The position numbers were made by a program, and so were the translations under genes. Of a DNA stretch of 5,262 bases, positions 4,865 through 5,262 are shown piece after piece. The number at the start of each line of letters is the position of its first letter. The stretch's first letter is position 1. The notes under the pieces were generated by a model, which saw only the letters and a program-made list of their open reading frames with translations, was not told the DNA's origin and searched no databases. Origin of the DNA: Xanthobacteraceae bacterium (lineage in GTDB: Bacteria; Pseudomonadota; Alphaproteobacteria; Rhizobiales; Xanthobacteraceae); the NCBI GenBank assembly GCA_030039655.1, contig JASHVC010000341.1, forward strand, positions 1 to 5,262, read 5' to 3'.

Positions 4865-5262
4865 ATGAACGCCCAACAGCTCCTGCAGGAAATCTCCGAT
4901 TATTGCCGCCAGACCGGCCTTGCCGAATCCACGTTCGGCCGCCGCGCGGTCAATGACGGCAAGCTCGCGGCGCGGCTGCGAAACGGCGGGCGCATCACCA
5001 CCGACACACTCGATCGCATTCATCATTTCATGGCGGCGAACCCCGCCCAGGGGAGGCCGACCATCATCGAACGTCCGCGCGAACCGCGCCCCGCTATGCC
5101 GCCGCTGACCATGCCGACGACGCCGGCCAGGCCCGGCGACCCGCAGCGCAACTTCCGCTTCTTCGACAACCGGCAAAAATATCTGCTGTTCGTCAACACC
5201 TGCAGCGAGAAGTGGGAAGTGGCGCACCGCGTCTCCGAGGAGCTGGCGCATCTGCATCCGCA
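4865..5262 (+). CDS. N-terminal part of a HTH-like / methyltransferase-type protein, cut by the window edge
   Basis: 132 codons are visible with no stop, so the gene continues beyond the window. Residues about 1-58 look helical; S-T-F-G-R-R-A-V-N-D-G-K-L at 22-34 followed by L-R-N-G-G-R-I-T-T-D-T-L-D-R-I resembles the short helix-turn-helix-like N-terminus seen in some alphaproteobacterial proteins. A proline-rich linker (61-92) follows. Then comes R-N-F-R-F-F-D-N-R-Q-K-Y-L-L-F-V-N-T-C-S-E-K-W (95-117), which I recall as preceding a SAM-binding methyltransferase-like domain in conserved Bradyrhizobium proteins. The SAM-binding motif itself lies outside the window, so the enzyme call is inference. 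The start at 4865 is supported by GAGG and by strong codon bias from the first codon. It is separated from the outer-membrane gene by 568 bases and is not in its operon. Confidence 0.7.
   Translation, partial: MNAQQLLQEISDYCRQTGLAESTFGRRAVNDGKLAARLRNGGRITTDTLDRIHHFMAANPAQGRPTIIERPREPRPAMPPLTMPTTPARPGDPQRNFRFFDNRQKYLLFVNTCSEKWEVAHRVSEELAHLHP

Noticed and set aside
4880..4889. Ten-base palindrome TCCTGCAGGA at the start of the right-edge gene
   Set aside because: It lies within codons, is short, and is readily explained by chance in GC-rich coding DNA.
4820..5257. Minus-strand open frame of 145 codons opposite the right-edge gene
   Set aside because: It is antisense to a frame with a ribosome site, strong codon bias and a recognisable conserved block; long antisense frames are common in GC-rich genes.

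Overview
The window looks like chromosomal DNA from an alphaproteobacterium, most likely of the Bradyrhizobium/Rhodopseudomonas group. The reasons are moderately high GC, the style of the proteins, intergenic 'GTCCGCT ... AGCGGAC' motifs of a kind I recall from Bradyrhizobium spacers, and a right-edge gene resembling a conserved protein of that group. This assignment rests on recall, not on a search.

Layout: positions 1-152 are non-coding and hold a short inverted repeat (34-57) and a strong hairpin (115-147). The hairpin lies just past the stop of a minus-strand, two-gene operon. The operon reads right to left: a formylglycine-generating enzyme (FGE, 2803 to 1826), then a Tat-exported arylsulfatase (1829 to 153). 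The two overlap by 4 bases (ATGA). A 365-base spacer (2804-3168) separates this operon from a divergent plus-strand gene (3169-4296) for a SphA/MetA-type outer-membrane protein. A 568-base stretch without a convincing gene follows (4297-4864). It contains a second 'GTCCGCT' patch and a tandem pair of hairpins, the second of which looks like an intrinsic terminator. At 4865 a plus-strand gene starts and runs off the right edge. Its N-terminus looks helix-turn-helix-like, and its next segment resembles the start of a SAM-dependent methyltransferase-type protein.

How the genes fit together: FGE oxidises the cysteine of a C-x-A-x-R motif in sulfatases to formylglycine. The sulfatase here carries C-T-A-G-R (Cys102) and a twin-arginine signal. 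FGE has no signal peptide, so the sulfatase is probably matured in the cytoplasm, folded, and exported through Tat to the periplasm, where it would release sulfate from sulfate esters. The divergent outer-membrane barrel could bring hydrophobic or aromatic substrates into the same compartment, but this link is inferred from gene order only.

The best-supported point of interest is the translationally coupled maturase-substrate pair. The less explained signals are the tandem hairpins at 4695-4744 (candidate small RNA), the dyad next to the ribosome-binding site of the 4865 gene, and two palindromes in the divergent spacer. I see no CRISPR array, insertion sequence, tRNA or rRNA.
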